Positions 43,724 through 56,100 of a stretch of DNA of 64,000 nucleotides are shown piece by piece; the stretch's first letter is position 1, and each line of letters starts with the position of its first letter. Made by a program: the position numbers and the translations under genes. The stretch is from Eledone cirrhosa. Taxonomy: Eukaryota > Mollusca > Cephalopoda > Octopoda > Eledonidae. The stretch spans positions 82,973,950 through 83,037,949 of the forward strand of contig OZ024743.1 in the NCBI GenBank assembly GCA_964016885.1, read 5' to 3'. The notes under the pieces were generated by a model. The model saw nothing but the letters and a program-made list of their open reading frames with translations, had not been told where the DNA came from and made no database searches.

Positions 43724-44095
43724 ATGGTGAGGGAGTTGGGTAATAACCGAAAGAATACGATCACAAAGTGGTCAAAGTGTGTAGTTCGGAGATCAGAGAG
43801 TCACTCCAGGTTGAGCCGCTACTTCTCCAAATTGAGACATCACAGCTCTGATACTATGGACCTGTGGTTAGAATGTCTCAGGAAAGAATCACTGGACAGA
43901 TTTTACAGGCAAAACCAACTGGTAGGAGACCCAGGGGTAGACCCGAGCAAGATGATTGGATAAAATCCGTGAGCTTAGCTGGTCTTACTGGGAGATCCAG
44001 CCAGATCAGTTGGAGACGGTTGCTTCTGACAGGACCTAGAAGGAGTGTTTGAGGACCCTGGCCCCATGACTCTCCCAGGATTAAGTGGGCAAAGA
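43724..44095 (+). pseudogene. LINE C-terminal fragment
   Basis: Reads ...VRMSQERITGQILQAKPTGR RPRGRPEQDDWIKSVSLAGL TG. H-VRMSQERI...LLQAKPTG-RPRGRP is a common LINE C-terminus, from a different family than 42840. Preceded by SRYFSKLRH-like sequence in another frame. Ends with AGAAGAAGAAAG. Confidence 0.6.
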
Positions 44096-44310
44096 AGAAG
44101 AAAGAGTTGTGTGTGGTCGTGTGTATAGATATCTGGCTTAGTGAGTGTTTATATGTATGTGTGCATCTATATGCTCATCTAAGTGCATTTGGCTGGTAAA
44201 CTTGAGATAGAATAACCATGAGAGGGTTCAGAAATATATTTATGGAGAAAATATGTTAGGGTTTGTGTGTGTGAGTATGTCTGCTCCTAGGTATGGTTGT
44301 CTTGACCTTC
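44096..44310. other. No recognisable gene
   Basis: TG-rich, slightly simple DNA. Nothing identifiable. Confidence 0.4.
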
Positions 44311-44315
44311 AGATC

Positions 44316-44410
44316 AACAGTCACCAACCATTGGTCTGCGGACCACTGGTGGTCCAAGAGAAAATGTTGAAGGTCTGCAGAAAAATGTGGACATTATTTG
44401 CAATGTTTAT
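44316..44410. mobile_element. hAT-like MITE end
   Basis: CAGTCACCAACCATTGGTCT and GCGGACCACTGGTGGTCC resemble hAT termini of the CAGTGGTTCNCAACC type. Only one end is visible. Confidence 0.4.
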
Positions 44411-44611
44411 ATTTTATTAATAATAAAACCTAAATAATATTCGGTTAAAATATATTTTATAACACCTCTAAAAAATGTTTCTCCTCAGTAAAGAACTAAC
44501 ATCCATGAAAGAATTTTACACATATTTATCATCTATCGACAATATGTCACACGCTTCAGTATTGTTTGATAAAATGGAAGTTCTCTGATAATATTTCTCT
44601 GATAATATTGG

Positions 44612-44690
44612 TAGAGCGTCAGACACCATGCTTTGCAGCATAGAGTTATGGCACTTTACGTTCTGAGTTCAAATCCTGGACATTCTCCAT
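44612..44690 (+). repeat. SINE head
   Basis: GGTAGAGCGTCAGACACCAT GCTTTGCAGC and GAGTTCAAATCCTGG give the tRNA-like head with a B box. The tail is missing. Confidence 0.6.
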
Positions 44691-44850
44691 GCAATGAACC
44701 CTTCTCAATACGAAGCCACATTGTGTAAGCTAGGGGCTAGTAGCACCCCAGTTTTAGAGGCAGGCACTCTCCACGCAGTGAACCCTTCTAAATACGAAAC
44801 CAAATTGTGTGAGCCTGCGACTAGGTGGCACCAGTATCCGGCATCAGATC
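44690..44850 (+). repeat. Diverged 80-bp tandem duplication
   Basis: CATGCAATGAACCCTTCTCA ATACGAAGCC and CACGCAGTGAACCCTTCTAA ATACGAAACC start two units about 80 bp apart. Function unknown. Confidence 0.6.
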
Positions 44851-44863
44851 TGTTGTCTGTATT

Positions 44864-44938
44864 ATTGGTCAACACTGATAGTGTTGACCAATAAGACTAC
44901 CTGTATTATCAGAAATAATCCGATAATACAGGCAGTCT
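44864..44938. repeat. Two adjacent hairpins
   Basis: ATTGGTCAACACT-GAT-AGTG... gives 13 perfect pairs at 44864-44892. Immediately after, AGACT-A-CCTGTATTATC pairs with GATAATACAGG-C-AGTCT (44894-44938), 16 pairs with one A-C mismatch. Confidence 0.8.
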
Positions 44939-45084
44939 GATATTGTTGATTAGTGCATTTTATTGTAGCAATAACACTAGGGAAGTTGTCAAGTCCTTGG
45001 CAGAGCTGAACAATCATCTCTTGACCTTTTGTTTGGCAGGTTTTCTACAGCTGGATGACCTTCTTATCACCAACCACTTTGTAC

Positions 45085-45544
<460 letters not shown>

Positions 45545-45545
<1 letters not shown>

Positions 45546-46050
45546 TAATCTATATTTCAATCAGCATGTTGATTTTCACAATCAGTATGTTGATTTTGGT
45601 ATGGTCCGAAACAGCTGAGTTTCGGTGGATCAGATATTTGGAAGTCATGGGTTTGGCATAATGGGAATGGAGGATTTGTTTTTGGTTATTAATGGTATCT
45701 AACCAGAGCTCTGTGTCTAGTACAGGTAATCGATGGTTGGGGTGTTTGCTTGGGTAGTCTATAGTAACTCTAATACTCTGGTGGATGGAGTTAGCTATTT
45801 GCTGGATGCTTTCCATTGTGTTTTTCTCTAATTCCTGACTGTTCTGTTTGTTCTCTAGTGGGGGTGTTTTAACTACGATGTTTATATCATCAACGTAGCG
45901 GGAGTACATTATCAGGGTTAAGGGGTTTTCTAATTGTTCTTTAAGTTTAAGTTTAAGTCTACAGTCCTATCATACCATGAATAGGTTAGCTATGTCGCCT
46001 GCAATGCTAACACCAATGGCTGCTCCCTCCTCTTCGGCATATGTTTTTCG
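45545..46050 (-). pseudogene. PLE family 2 RT palm, inverted piece
   Basis: EEGAAIGVSIAGDIANLFMV, YSRYVDDINIVV and RLPVLDTELWL read on the minus strand to SDHTKINIL. A stop-containing stretch near 45965 shows decay. The piece then passes into ATTGTGAAAATCAACATGCTG repeats at the end. Confidence 0.75.
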
Positions 46051-46056
46051 GTACGG

Positions 46057-46875
46057 GTGATGGTACGGGTGATGAGAAACGTGTCCCGCATGTGCAACCC
46101 CGAAGAACTAGAGAGACACATACAACACTTCATCCACTGTATGCAGTTCTCTGGTTACAATCAGAGAGATAAAATCAGAGTGTATAGAGGAGCCAGAACC
46201 AAATGGGAAAAAATGGTAAATAATGACACAAATAGGACCTGCCTCTTGTATAGGAGCAAATTTTGGAATAGAATAAAAAGAACTAGGAATAAGGCTAATA
46301 GAATAAACTCATGGTATGATACCAATAAATACCAGAGTGTAATGTTCATCGATACAACCCCTAGAAGTGAATTAGCTTACAAATTTAGAAGGGCCCTAGA
46401 TAAACATAAACTCAATATTAAGATAGTAGAAAGACCAGGTTCCTCCATAAAAACACTTATTAGCAAGACATACCCTTTTCAAAGACCTTCCTGTATAGAT
46501 AAGAAATGTATAATCTGTAAATTAAGCCCCCATATTAACTGTAAAACTATAAATGTAGTATATAGCATAAGATGTACTGAAGGACAATGTAGAGATAAAA
46601 ATATAGTGTACATAGGTGAGACAGCTCGTAGTATAGGGGAACGGATAAATGAACACTGGCGAGACCTTCAAGATAGTAAAGAATCATCTGTACTCTACCA
46701 ACATGCTAAAATAGAACATAAGGGTAAATTAGAGAACATAGAAATAAAAATAGAATCTACACACAGAAAAGACGCAATGTTTAGACAAATCACAGAGGCA
46801 ATAAACATAAATGAATTACAACCAAAATTAAATAGAAAACATGAGTGGAACAGCAACATCACAACTTACAATTAA
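46057..46875 (+). pseudogene. PLE family 2 connection and GIY-YIG domains
   Basis: Open frame with VRVMRNVSRMCNPEELERH, the Cys cluster PSCIDKKCIICKLSPHINC and VVYSIRCTEGQ, IVYIGETARSIGERINEH, ending NSNITTYN*. About 95% like the copy at 20214. The GIY-YIG signature is intact, but the RT half is detached and inverted. Confidence 0.8.
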
Positions 46876-47322
46876 GGTCAAAATGAAAATACACACGCAC
46901 ATAGAACAAACAACCAACCAGTAACATGTAAATAAACAAATAAATAAACGATAAACACACACAGACACCCGGATGTAACACATGCGCAAACTAAGCACAC
47001 AACACACACACAAAAATAAGATGGCGTAGGACAGAACAAAGGAGAGGCACAAAAAACAAAGAAAAGAATCCCCAGTCACTGAAGAGGTCACAGAATGTGT
47101 GACGAAAGAACTTTGACAATATATAAACAACCATCTGGTTGTGGAACCAACCAACCAACCGGAAATTTATAAATTCCTAATTTATAAATTTATTATAATA
47201 AATTGAAGTGAAAGCAACTGGTGCGTGTGTTTCTTATTGGCAACATGACCCTCCCAAAGTATAACAATATCGGTTTCAACACACGTTTTCAGATAAAGAA
47301 TCTTGCTAAACAAATTCAGAAA

Positions 47323-47710
47323 TATATATATATATATATATATATAAAGAATGAATAATAACAGGTAGACATCATAAAAAGGTAATTTATTCCGTGTGCT
47401 TACAAATGTTTCTACGGTGGTTATACAGCCTCGTTATGCTATGTGCAAATTTATAACTATTTGCAAAACTCAATTATCAAATGCTGTTACCACTGTATCC
47501 TCAGAGCAGAGTGGTTAAAATGTAAAATGTAAATACCCTTAAGGGAAGTTATTGGGGAAGATAGAATAGAAAAGGGAGAGGGAGAGGGAGAGAGAGAGAG
47601 ATATGCAGGGGTTGGAGAAATGAGAGAGAGTGGCTTGTAGAATACAGATATCTTAATCAAAATGTTCTGGTAGGGGTTTTATTATACTGGTTACTCTCAA
47701 AGCGACAACC
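47323..47710. mobile_element. Retroelement terminus after (TA)n
   Basis: AAGAATGAATAATAACAGG, TTTATTCCGTGTGCTTACA and AATGTTTCTACGG resemble 8237-8300 and 45200-45250. No coding. GA-rich at 47575-47605. Confidence 0.4.
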
Positions 47711-47807
47711 TTAAGCGATGCGTTGATAGTTAAGGTTGGAATTATTTATTGCCACAGAGAGCAGGTTCATAGATGTGGAGAGGGAGGGAGTGGACCGAGG
47801 GCGAGAA

Positions 47808-47810
<3 letters not shown>

Positions 47811-47863
<53 letters not shown>

Positions 47864-47895
47864 ATGGAGAGAGAGGAAGAGATAGAGATAGAGAG
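47811..47895. repeat. (GA)n microsatellite
   Basis: Nearly pure GA. The surrounding 47710-48300 shows no gene. Confidence 0.93.
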
Positions 47896-48298
47896 GGGAC
47901 AGACGAAAGCTATGGGATGGGTGTACATTGAGTTCATAGTTGTAGGCTACAAATTGCACTTAAGTATCCATTTATAGTGATAAGCAGGGTATTGTCTTGT
48001 AGTGTGGGGGATATAGTTAAGAAGTTGTTATTGAGTGAAAGTAGTTAGCGAGAAAACAATGTTATAGTTACGGGTTCGAATGTTAAGTTATTTTATAGTG
48101 AGAGAATTTAGCCTTCAGTTTGTGGTTGCAGTATAATGATCGTTCGATTCTGTCATTTAGTAATTTATTTTTGGATTTTAAGATGTAAAAGAGTTCATGG
48201 TTACATAACCTGCAGTACTTCAATCCACTCCGATATGCACTAGCGCTGTGAAGTATATCCCATTTCAGCATTTCAGGGTGAACTGTTGGTTGCGTTCA

Positions 48299-48347
<49 letters not shown>

Positions 48348-48505
48348 GTATATTTTATATATATATATATATATATGAATGTATATATAGTGTATTTTGC
48401 AATACACTGTATGGTTAATTAAAAGCATTTTGAAGACCTTACGCTATTGTTTTAAAGTAGTGACATAGTCACTTACTTCTATTTTCAGCAAACAAGGGGA
48501 GATAA

Positions 48506-48549
48506 GCTGACTGAGCTCTGTTTTGTACTTGTTGGTACTTATCAAAGCC
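48506..48549 (-). ncRNA. Hammerhead-like RNA with U3-A8 core, copy 4
   Basis: GGCT, TTGATAA, stem II GTAC/GTAC around CAACAA (both inner pairs changed together relative to GCAT/ATGC in copies 1-3), AAAA in place of GAAA, near-palindromic stem III, TC, AGC. Probably inactive because G12 is lost. Confidence 0.4.
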
Positions 48550-48830
48550 TAGCACTTCCCCGTCTGTTGAAAATTATGAATGTTGGATTCTTATAGAATT
48601 CCAGTAATAATCCGGAACTGATTATGCAGAGCGGTTGCCGGTCCAGCTAAATTTGAAAATTAGAATTGGTGCTCTGAAAGAGCGATATATATATATGAAT
48701 GTATATATAGTATATTTTGCAATACACTGTATGCTTACCCGCAAACGCTCTGTATAATCAGTTCCTGATTATTACTAGAATTCTATAAGAATCCAACATT
48801 CATAATTTTCAACAGACAGGGAAGTGCTAA

Positions 48831-48873
48831 GCTTTGATAAGTACCAACAAGTACGAAGCAGAGCTCAGTCAGC
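48831..48873 (+). ncRNA. Hammerhead-like RNA with U3-A8 core, copy 5
   Basis: GCT, TTGATAA (48834-48840), GTAC/GTAC, GAAG in place of GAAA, CAGAGCTCAG, TC, AGC. Confidence 0.4.
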
Positions 48874-49049
48874 TTATTTTCCCTTGTTTGCTGAAAATAG
48901 AAGTAAGTGACTATGTCACTACTCTAAAACAATAGCGTAAGGTCTTCAAAATGCTTTTAATTAAGCATACAGTGTATTGCAAAATACACTATATATACAT
49001 TCATATATATATCGCTATTTCAGAGTACCAATTCTAATTTTATATATAT

Positions 49050-49245
49050 ATATAGGAAAAAGTATGACCCCGACGGCAGAGCTCAAGCCAATGGACTAAA
49101 TTCAGTCCAGAAATAGCCGTCGAAACAGCTTGAGCTCTGCCGTCGGGGTCATACTTTTTCCTATTACCCACTCTACTACCCTAAGTATTGAGTACTCTGG
49201 TGCGTTATGGTCCATCTGTTTCCTTACCATAACTCCTTCGTTATA
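49050..49245 (-). mobile_element. Asymmetric inverted repeat, minus copy
   Basis: ATGACCCCGACGGCAGAGCT and its reverse complement around GGACTAAATTCAGTCC. The long arm here is on the right (TACTCTGGTGCGTTATGGTC). Same family as 8013-8222 and 23815-24015. Confidence 0.6.
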
Positions 49246-49283
49246 TATACATATATCATATATATATATATGTATATATATAC

Positions 49284-49355
<72 letters not shown>
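49246..49355. repeat. (TA)n microsatellite
   Basis: TA with a few TACA/TATG interruptions, pure from 49302. Confidence 0.94.
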
Positions 49356-49358
<3 letters not shown>

Positions 49359-49478
49359 GGAGGTGAGTTTTATTGTAGTACAATAAAGCAATGCAGATAT
49401 CGGATAAGAAGCACTCTACAGTTTGTGGGACTGGAGTATGCATAATATAAGATCAAAAGATGGTTAAAGGAGTTCCAT

Positions 49479-49551
49479 ATATTTTATTATGCGCATTTCA
49501 AAAACAAACATCATCAAGCAATAATATTTGTGTTTTCATCAGATAAAACAG
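49479..49551 (-). ncRNA. Hammerhead ribozyme, family A
   Basis: Core CTGATGA, stem II AAACACAAA/TTTGTTTTT (8 of 9 pairs), GAAA (49496-49499 reversed), stem III ATG/CAT around CG (TGCGCA), H17 = A, stem I of eight pairs including one G-U. Confidence 0.75.
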
Positions 49552-49683
49552 GAGAACATGATATGAAGGCTAAAAAACACTTGTGGATAGTGCAGTTTTA
49601 AATCAACATATCAACAAATCAATATATGTTGATTTAAAACTGCACTATCCACAAGTGTTGTTTAGCCTTCATATCATGTTCTC

Positions 49684-49756
49684 CTGTTTTATCTGATGAA
49701 AACACAAATATTATTGCTTGATGATGTTTGTTTTTGAAATGCGCATAATAAAATAT
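49684..49756 (+). ncRNA. Hammerhead ribozyme, family A, mirror copy
   Basis: Same sequence as the minus copy. Core at 49693-49699, GAAA at 49736-49739, predicted cleavage after 49747. Confidence 0.75.
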
Positions 49757-49785
49757 ATGGAACTCCTTTAACCATCTTTTGATCT

Positions 49786-49789
<4 letters not shown>

Positions 49790-49869
<80 letters not shown>

Positions 49870-49935
49870 GAAAGGTATAGAAAACATTGTAGCGAAAAGC
49901 CAACAGTATTCCATAATATATATATATATATATAT
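49790..49935. repeat. (TA)n microsatellites
   Basis: Pure TA at 49790-49866 and 49918-49936. Confidence 0.95.
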
Positions 49936-49939
49936 ACTG

Positions 49940-50945
49940 TGTTAGGTCACTCTTGAGTGATACTGGTAACATGTAAACCAGTACAATATGTCGTATGGTC
50001 GGGTCGTCGGCGACTAAACTGGCAGCCCCACCAACTTCACTTGATGAGGAGGGTGGTTTTGGACACCCTGCAGGACAAAAAACAAAACCTGACAAAGGGC
50101 GGAAGAACTGATAAGAGTCAACGGCTATCCAAAAATGTGTAAATATGTATATGCAAATGTACATATGTATGTGTATGTATATATGTGTGTATATGCCTGG
50201 GGTGTCAGGGAGGGGCATGTACCTCTGTAGGGGGAGCTAGCCATGCCCTTTTCAGGACAGCTCGTCTGCATTGAGTCCCACCTGACACTCATTTCTTACC
50301 TGTGGCCCCAAGAAGCTGTAGCATGCGACAGCGGCCACACCCCGGTAAACCGCTTTGGCTGGTGGACCGAACCAGGTTGAGGGTAGCCGGACGGGTCTGA
50401 AACCCCTCAGTGAGTTAGATAGGGGATGCCTGCCCCTGCATGCGAAGACTGGACTCGGCGGAGTGAGTGGAGGAGGACAACATCGTCCCAACAGTCATGA
50501 AGGCGGCGACAGCAAGCGGCGTGGAACGCTATGTCACGGCAAGGCACTACAGATGTCGTGGCCATCCACTGCAGCCAAGAAAGTCCCTGGTCGTGACGTC
50601 CTCCGTACCACCAGATTCTGGCTTCTGCGGCCGAGTGAGTGGGACCGTCACTGTGCACTGGCCCTCCCACTATAAACCTTTCCCGCACAGGTTTCTTCTT
50701 TAGCGTGCACTCCCAAAGCCCTAGGCCCGTGAAAGGAGAAAGACATCAATAGCTGCTCCAAGCGACTCCGGTCTCTTCCCCTGCTCCCACTGTCTCCGGA
50801 CCTGCAAGTCAAGGATCGGCATCCACATCCACCTTCGTGCAGGAAGGAACTAAAATAAAGAAGATGCCATCATCGTTTACGATACAGACGAACTAAAATA
50901 AAGAAGATGTCATCATCGTTTACGATGGAAAACCAAGATAAGATA
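49940..50945. mobile_element. GC-rich dispersed-repeat-like block, LINE 3' end suspected
   Basis: Base composition differs sharply from both sides. Near the right end the motif ACTAAAATAAAGAAGATG YCATCATCGTTTACGAT occurs twice (about 50850 and 50893), like a tandem LINE tail. I recognise no protein domain in it. Confidence 0.4.
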
Positions 50946-50999
50946 TACGTACTGTATATATATATATTATATATACGTATATTATATATATATACGTTT

Positions 51000-51745
51000 A
51001 AATTTGGTAGTTTACCACTGAGTAGAATTGGTCATTCTGCAATGTTAACCAGGACGTAATATGAGGAAATACGTGGAAATGGAGTAAATGTATCATAAAG
51101 TGAAATGACAGGAGGCCAAATATGCTGAATTTCTTTAATTTTTTATTACTATAAACACTATACACATTTCAGTGGCCAGGTTGCATAAGATCCCGGTGAC
51201 CTCATCAGGTGTAAATTGTGTAGTAGATATATACCAACGGAATGATGGTAAGCTTTAAGGAAACAAGCAAAGAAAAGGTGTGTGCTATGTTTTTGACCCA
51301 GAGAAGGACATAGTAGCACGCTGCCACATTGGTCTTCCGCTTCTGAGTGAGGTTATTTTAAACAAATCTTGCTAGTTTGCTAGCGGGTAGGGGGATGTAT
51401 AGTTTACTTGGCAAATCAACTCTATCAACCTTCGGACAGCAGGCCAGAGGATATAGTGTTACAGAGAATGGTAATTTGCCTGGATCAAGCTAAGGTCTAT
51501 GCACTAACGGAAAGTATACAACATACGGGAGGTCAGGAACACATCGAGTAGAGAGACATTCCTGTTAGAAATGTACATAAGTTGGAGTAGGGTTAATTTT
51601 AGGAATTGAGGTTTAAAACTGAGAATTTAAATAAGTAGACCAGTTACGTTAATGATTCCAATTATAGAGTTGTGTCTGGGACCTAATAAGACAAATAACA
51701 TAATGTTACTATCTAATTCAGGATCACCTTATAGATCAATGTTAC
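51000..51745 (-). mobile_element. Hammerhead repeat family D
   Basis: Starts after (TA)n. The 51000-51120 part resembles 5429-5600. It carries a hammerhead at 51155-51212. The remainder (51240-51745) is noncoding with no recognised relatives. Confidence 0.5.
51155..51212 (-). ncRNA. Hammerhead ribozyme candidate, family D
   Basis: Core CTGATGA (51202-51208 reversed), imperfect stem II with GGT/ACT and CCGGG/CCTGG blocks, GAAA (51167-51170), stem III ATG/TAT with a G-U pair, H17 = A, stem I ACAC/GTGT, four pairs. Confidence 0.6.
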
Positions 51746-51756
51746 ATTAAATTACT

Positions 51757-52375
51757 ATAGTGGTGGTGGTGGTGTTGTTGTTGTTGGTGGTGGTAGTTGT
51801 GGTATTGTGGTGGTGGTGGTGGTGGTATGGTGGTGGTGGTATAGTGGTGGTGGTGGTAGTGGTGGTGGTGGTGATGGTGGTGGTTGTATGGTACGATGGT
51901 GGTGGTTGTATGGTGTGATGGTGGTGGTGGTGGTTGTATGGTGGTGGTGGTGGTGGTGGTGGTGGTGGTGGTGGTGGTGGTGGTGATGGTAGTGGTGGTA
52001 TGGTGGTGGTGGTGGTGGTGGCGGTGGCAGTGGTGGTGATGTTGGGGGTTGGTATGGTGTGGTGGTGCTGGTGCTGGTGTTGGTGGTGGTGGTGTTGGTT
52101 GTGGTGTTGGTTTGGTGGTGATGGTGTTGGTATGGTGGTGGTGGTGAAGGTGGTGATGGTTATGGTGTTGTTATGGTGGTGATGGTGGTGATATGGTGGT
52201 GGTGGTGGTGATATGGTGTTGGTGGTGGTGATGGTGGTTGTGCTGGTGGCGGTGGTGATCGTGGTGGTGATGGTGATGGTGGTTGTGGTGGTGGTGGTGG
52301 TGGTTATGGTGGTGGCGGTGTTGATGGTGGTGGTGGTGGTATTGGTGTAGTGTCTGGTAGTGGTGTAGTGTAGGT
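51757..52375. repeat. (GGT)n-like minisatellite
   Basis: About 620 bp of GGTGGT with T, A and GTT variants. Open frames (poly-Thr/His or poly-Gly/Val) are artefacts. Strong G/T strand bias. Confidence 0.93.
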
Positions 52376-52879
52376 TCAGTATGAGATGGTGCTGGTTCAT
52401 TGGTTAGTGTGCTGCGCTCATAAACATAGATCAGGCAGCACATTGTATTCTTGAGCCAGTTGCTTCATTTCAGGTTTTTCATGATAGAACTGAGGTCCCT
52501 ATCATTACAACAACCGGGAAACCTACGAGAGACAGCCTTGTCCATCTACCTATCTATCTCACTCACTCACTCTCTCTCTATATATATATACATACTTCCA
52601 CACACACAAAAATACAGATTCATACACATCTACATATGGAAAAATTATAATTTCAAGGGAGGTAACTCTACAATTTAATATTTGGTTCTCTCCCTCGTGT
52701 GGGTGTGTTTTAGTTATGAATTAACTTCAGACAGTCAGCCATACAGACACATGATATGAGTGAGCAGCGTTGTATCTACGTATCTATCTAATTATATGTC
52801 AGTTAAAACATTGCCTTTCTTTTCCCATTTTAGAAAGAGCCACAATGCTGAATTATATGACCGTATCTAAGTGTATGGT

Positions 52880-52902
52880 AGAGAGAGAGAGAGAGAGAGA
52901 GA
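52880..52902. repeat. (GA)n microsatellite
   Basis: Lies about 10 bp inside the intron after the donor of the AFG3-like exon. 52376-52880 otherwise holds no gene. Confidence 0.9.
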
Positions 52903-52912
52903 TTAAGCATAC

Positions 52913-53022
52913 CTTTTGGTTTGGCGCCATTGGGTGGGGCCTCTTTTCGTGACGGGGTCTTCTTAACACCAGGGAAGTATTTCTTAAAACCCTCCGGTAC
53001 ATTGCTGTTGCGAAGCAGAGCC
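52913..53022 (-). CDS. Probable internal exon of an AFG3-like mitochondrial AAA protease
   Basis: On the minus strand the exon reads ALLRNSNVPEGFKKYFPGVK KTPSRKEAPPNGAKPK. The P-GF-KYFP--K core is the short conserved motif near the N-terminus of AFG3L2-type m-AAA proteases, just after the mitochondrial targeting region and before a Lys-rich low-complexity stretch. Splice sites fit: acceptor ...GGACAG just above 53022 (an alternative AG lies 5 bp earlier) and donor AAAAG|GTATGC at 52912. An in-frame stop upstream at about 53065 agrees with an exon boundary. The family forms a hexameric protease of the inner mitochondrial membrane. No other exon is visible in the window, so the flanking introns would be long. 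Identification rests on one short motif. Confidence 0.5.
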
Positions 53023-53165
53023 CTGTCCTTGATTAGGGACAACAACGGCCGTGATGAAGCAGTTACATTTTAGAGGTAACGTAGGAATGACGATATATCT
53101 GAAATAGAGATTTTAGGTGTTATAAAGGGCCAGGTTTGGACGTGGGGTAGATATGATGATATTAT
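53023..53165. other. Presumed intron sequence
   Basis: Between the AFG3-like exon and the minisatellite; nothing recognisable. Confidence 0.4.
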
Positions 53166-53169
53166 ATAT

Positions 53170-56100
53170 CTGAATATATACAATGGTGGTATGGGTGGTA
53201 GTGTTGTAGTGTCTGGTAGTGACGTAGTGTTTGGTAGTGGTGTAGTGTCTAGTAGACACTACACCTCTACCAAACACTATACCACTACCAGACACTACAC
53301 CACTACCAGACACTACACCACTACCAGACACTACACCACTACCACACACTACACCACTACCACACACTACACCATTACCAGACACTACACCACTACCACA
53401 CACTACACCACTACCAGACACTACACCATTACCACACTTTACACCACTACCACACACTACACCACTACCACACACTACACCTCTACCAAACACTATACCA
53501 CTACCAGACACTACACCACTACCAGACACTACACCACTACCAGACACTACACCACTACCACACACTACACCACTACCAGACACTACACCATTACCAGACA
53601 CTACAGCACTACCAGACACTACACCACTACCAGACACTACACCACTGCCACACACTACACCACTACCAGACAATACACCACTACCACACACTACACCACT
53701 ACCAGACACTACACCACTACCAGACACTACACGACTACCACACACTACACCACTACCAGACAATACACCACTACCACACACTACACCACTACCAGACACT
53801 ACACCACTACCAGACAATACACCACTACCACACACTACACCACTACCAGACACTACACCACTACCAGACACTACACCACTACCAGACACTACACCACTAC
53901 CACACACTACACCACTACCACACACTACACCACTACCAGACAATACACCACTACCACACACTACACCACTACCAGACACTACACCATTACCACACACTAC
54001 ACCACTACCAGACACTACACCACTACCTCACACTACACCACTACCAGACACTACACCACTGCCACACACTACACCACTACCAGACACTACACCACTACCA
54101 CACACTACACCACTACCAGACACTACACCATTACCACACTTTACACCACTACCACACACTACACCACTACCACACACTACACCACTACCAGACACTACAC
54201 CACTACCAGACACTACAGCACTACCAGACACTACACCATTACCAGACACTGCAACACTACCACACACTACACCACTACCACACACTACACCACTACCAGA
54301 CACTACACCACTACCACACACTACACCACTACCAGACACTACACCACTACCAGACACTACACCACTACCAGACACTACACCTCTACCACACACTACACCA
54401 CTACCAGACACTACACCACTACCACACACTACACCACTACCACACACTACACCACTACCAGACACTACACCACTGCCACACACTACACCACTACCAGACA
54501 CTACACCACTACCAGACACTACACCACTACCACACACTACACCACTACCAGACACTACACCACTACCAGACACTACACCACTACCAGACACTACACCACT
54601 ACCACACACTACACCACTACCAGACACTACAGCACTACCAGACACTACACCATTACCAGACACTGCAACACTACCACACACTACACCACTACCAGACACT
54701 ACACCACTACCACACACTACACCACTACCACACACTACACCACTACCAGACACTACACCACTACCACACACTACACCACTACCAGACACTACACCACTAC
54801 CACACACTACACCACTACCAGACACTACACCACTACCACACACTACACCACTACCACACACTACACCACTACCAGACACTATCCCTCTACCAGACACTAC
54901 ACCACTACCAGACACTACACCACTACCAGACACTACACCACTACCAGACACTACACTACTACCAGACACTACACCGCTACCAGACACTACACCACTACCA
55001 GACACTACACCACTACCAGACACTACACCACTACCAGACACTACACCACTAAAAGACACTACACCATTACCAGACACTGCAACACTACCACACACTACAC
55101 CACTACCACACACTGCAACACTACCAGACACTACACCATTACCAGACACTACACCACTACCACACACTACACCACTACCACACACTACACCACTACCAGA
55201 CACTACACCACTACAACACACTACACCACTACCACACACTACACCACTACCACACACTAGACCACTACCAAACACTACACCACTACCACACACTACACCA
55301 CTACCAGACACTACACCACTACCACACACTACACCACGACCAGACACTACACCACTACCACACACTACACCACTACCAGACACTACACCACTACCAGACA
55401 CTACACCACTACCACACACTACACCACTACCAGACACTACACCACTACCAGACACTACACCACTACCACACACTACACCACTACCACACACTACACCACT
55501 ACCAGACACTACACCACTACCACACATTACACAACTACCACACACTACACCACTACCAGACACTACACCACTACCAGACACTACACCACTACCACACACT
55601 AAACCACTACCAGACACTACACCACTACCAGACACTACACCACTACCAGACACTACACCACTACCACACACTACACCACTACCAGACACTACACCACTAC
55701 CAGACACTACACCACTACCAGACACTACACCACTACCAGACACTACACCACTACCAGACATTACACCACTACCAGACACTACACCACTACCAGACACTAC
55801 ACCACTACCACACACTACACCAGTACCAGACACTACACCACTACCAGACACTACACCACTACAACACACTACACCACTACCACACACTACACCACTACCA
55901 CACACTAGACCACTACCAGACACTACACCACTACCACACACTACACCACTACCAGACACTACACCACTACCAGACACTACACCACTACCACACACTACAC
56001 CACGACCAGACACTACACCACTACCACACACTACATCACTACCAGACACTACACCACTACCAGACACTACACCACTACCACACACTACACCACTACCAGA

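Larger units (their letters stand above)
48300..49045. mobile_element. Hammerhead repeat family B, inverted pair
   Basis: (TA)n at 48301-48345, then a minus-oriented unit (48383-48690) and a plus-oriented unit (about 48740-49040) of the 7123-7960 family, facing each other. Confidence 0.6.
49356..49795. mobile_element. Hammerhead repeat family A, perfect inverted pair
   Basis: Arms of about 170 bp (49446-49620 and 49623-49793) are reverse complements, meeting at AATCAATATATGTTGATT. Each arm holds one hammerhead. (TA)n on both outer sides. Confidence 0.75.

Noticed and set aside
51747..52400. Thr/Pro/His-rich 217-codon frame
   Set aside because: Reading of a GGT-type minisatellite.
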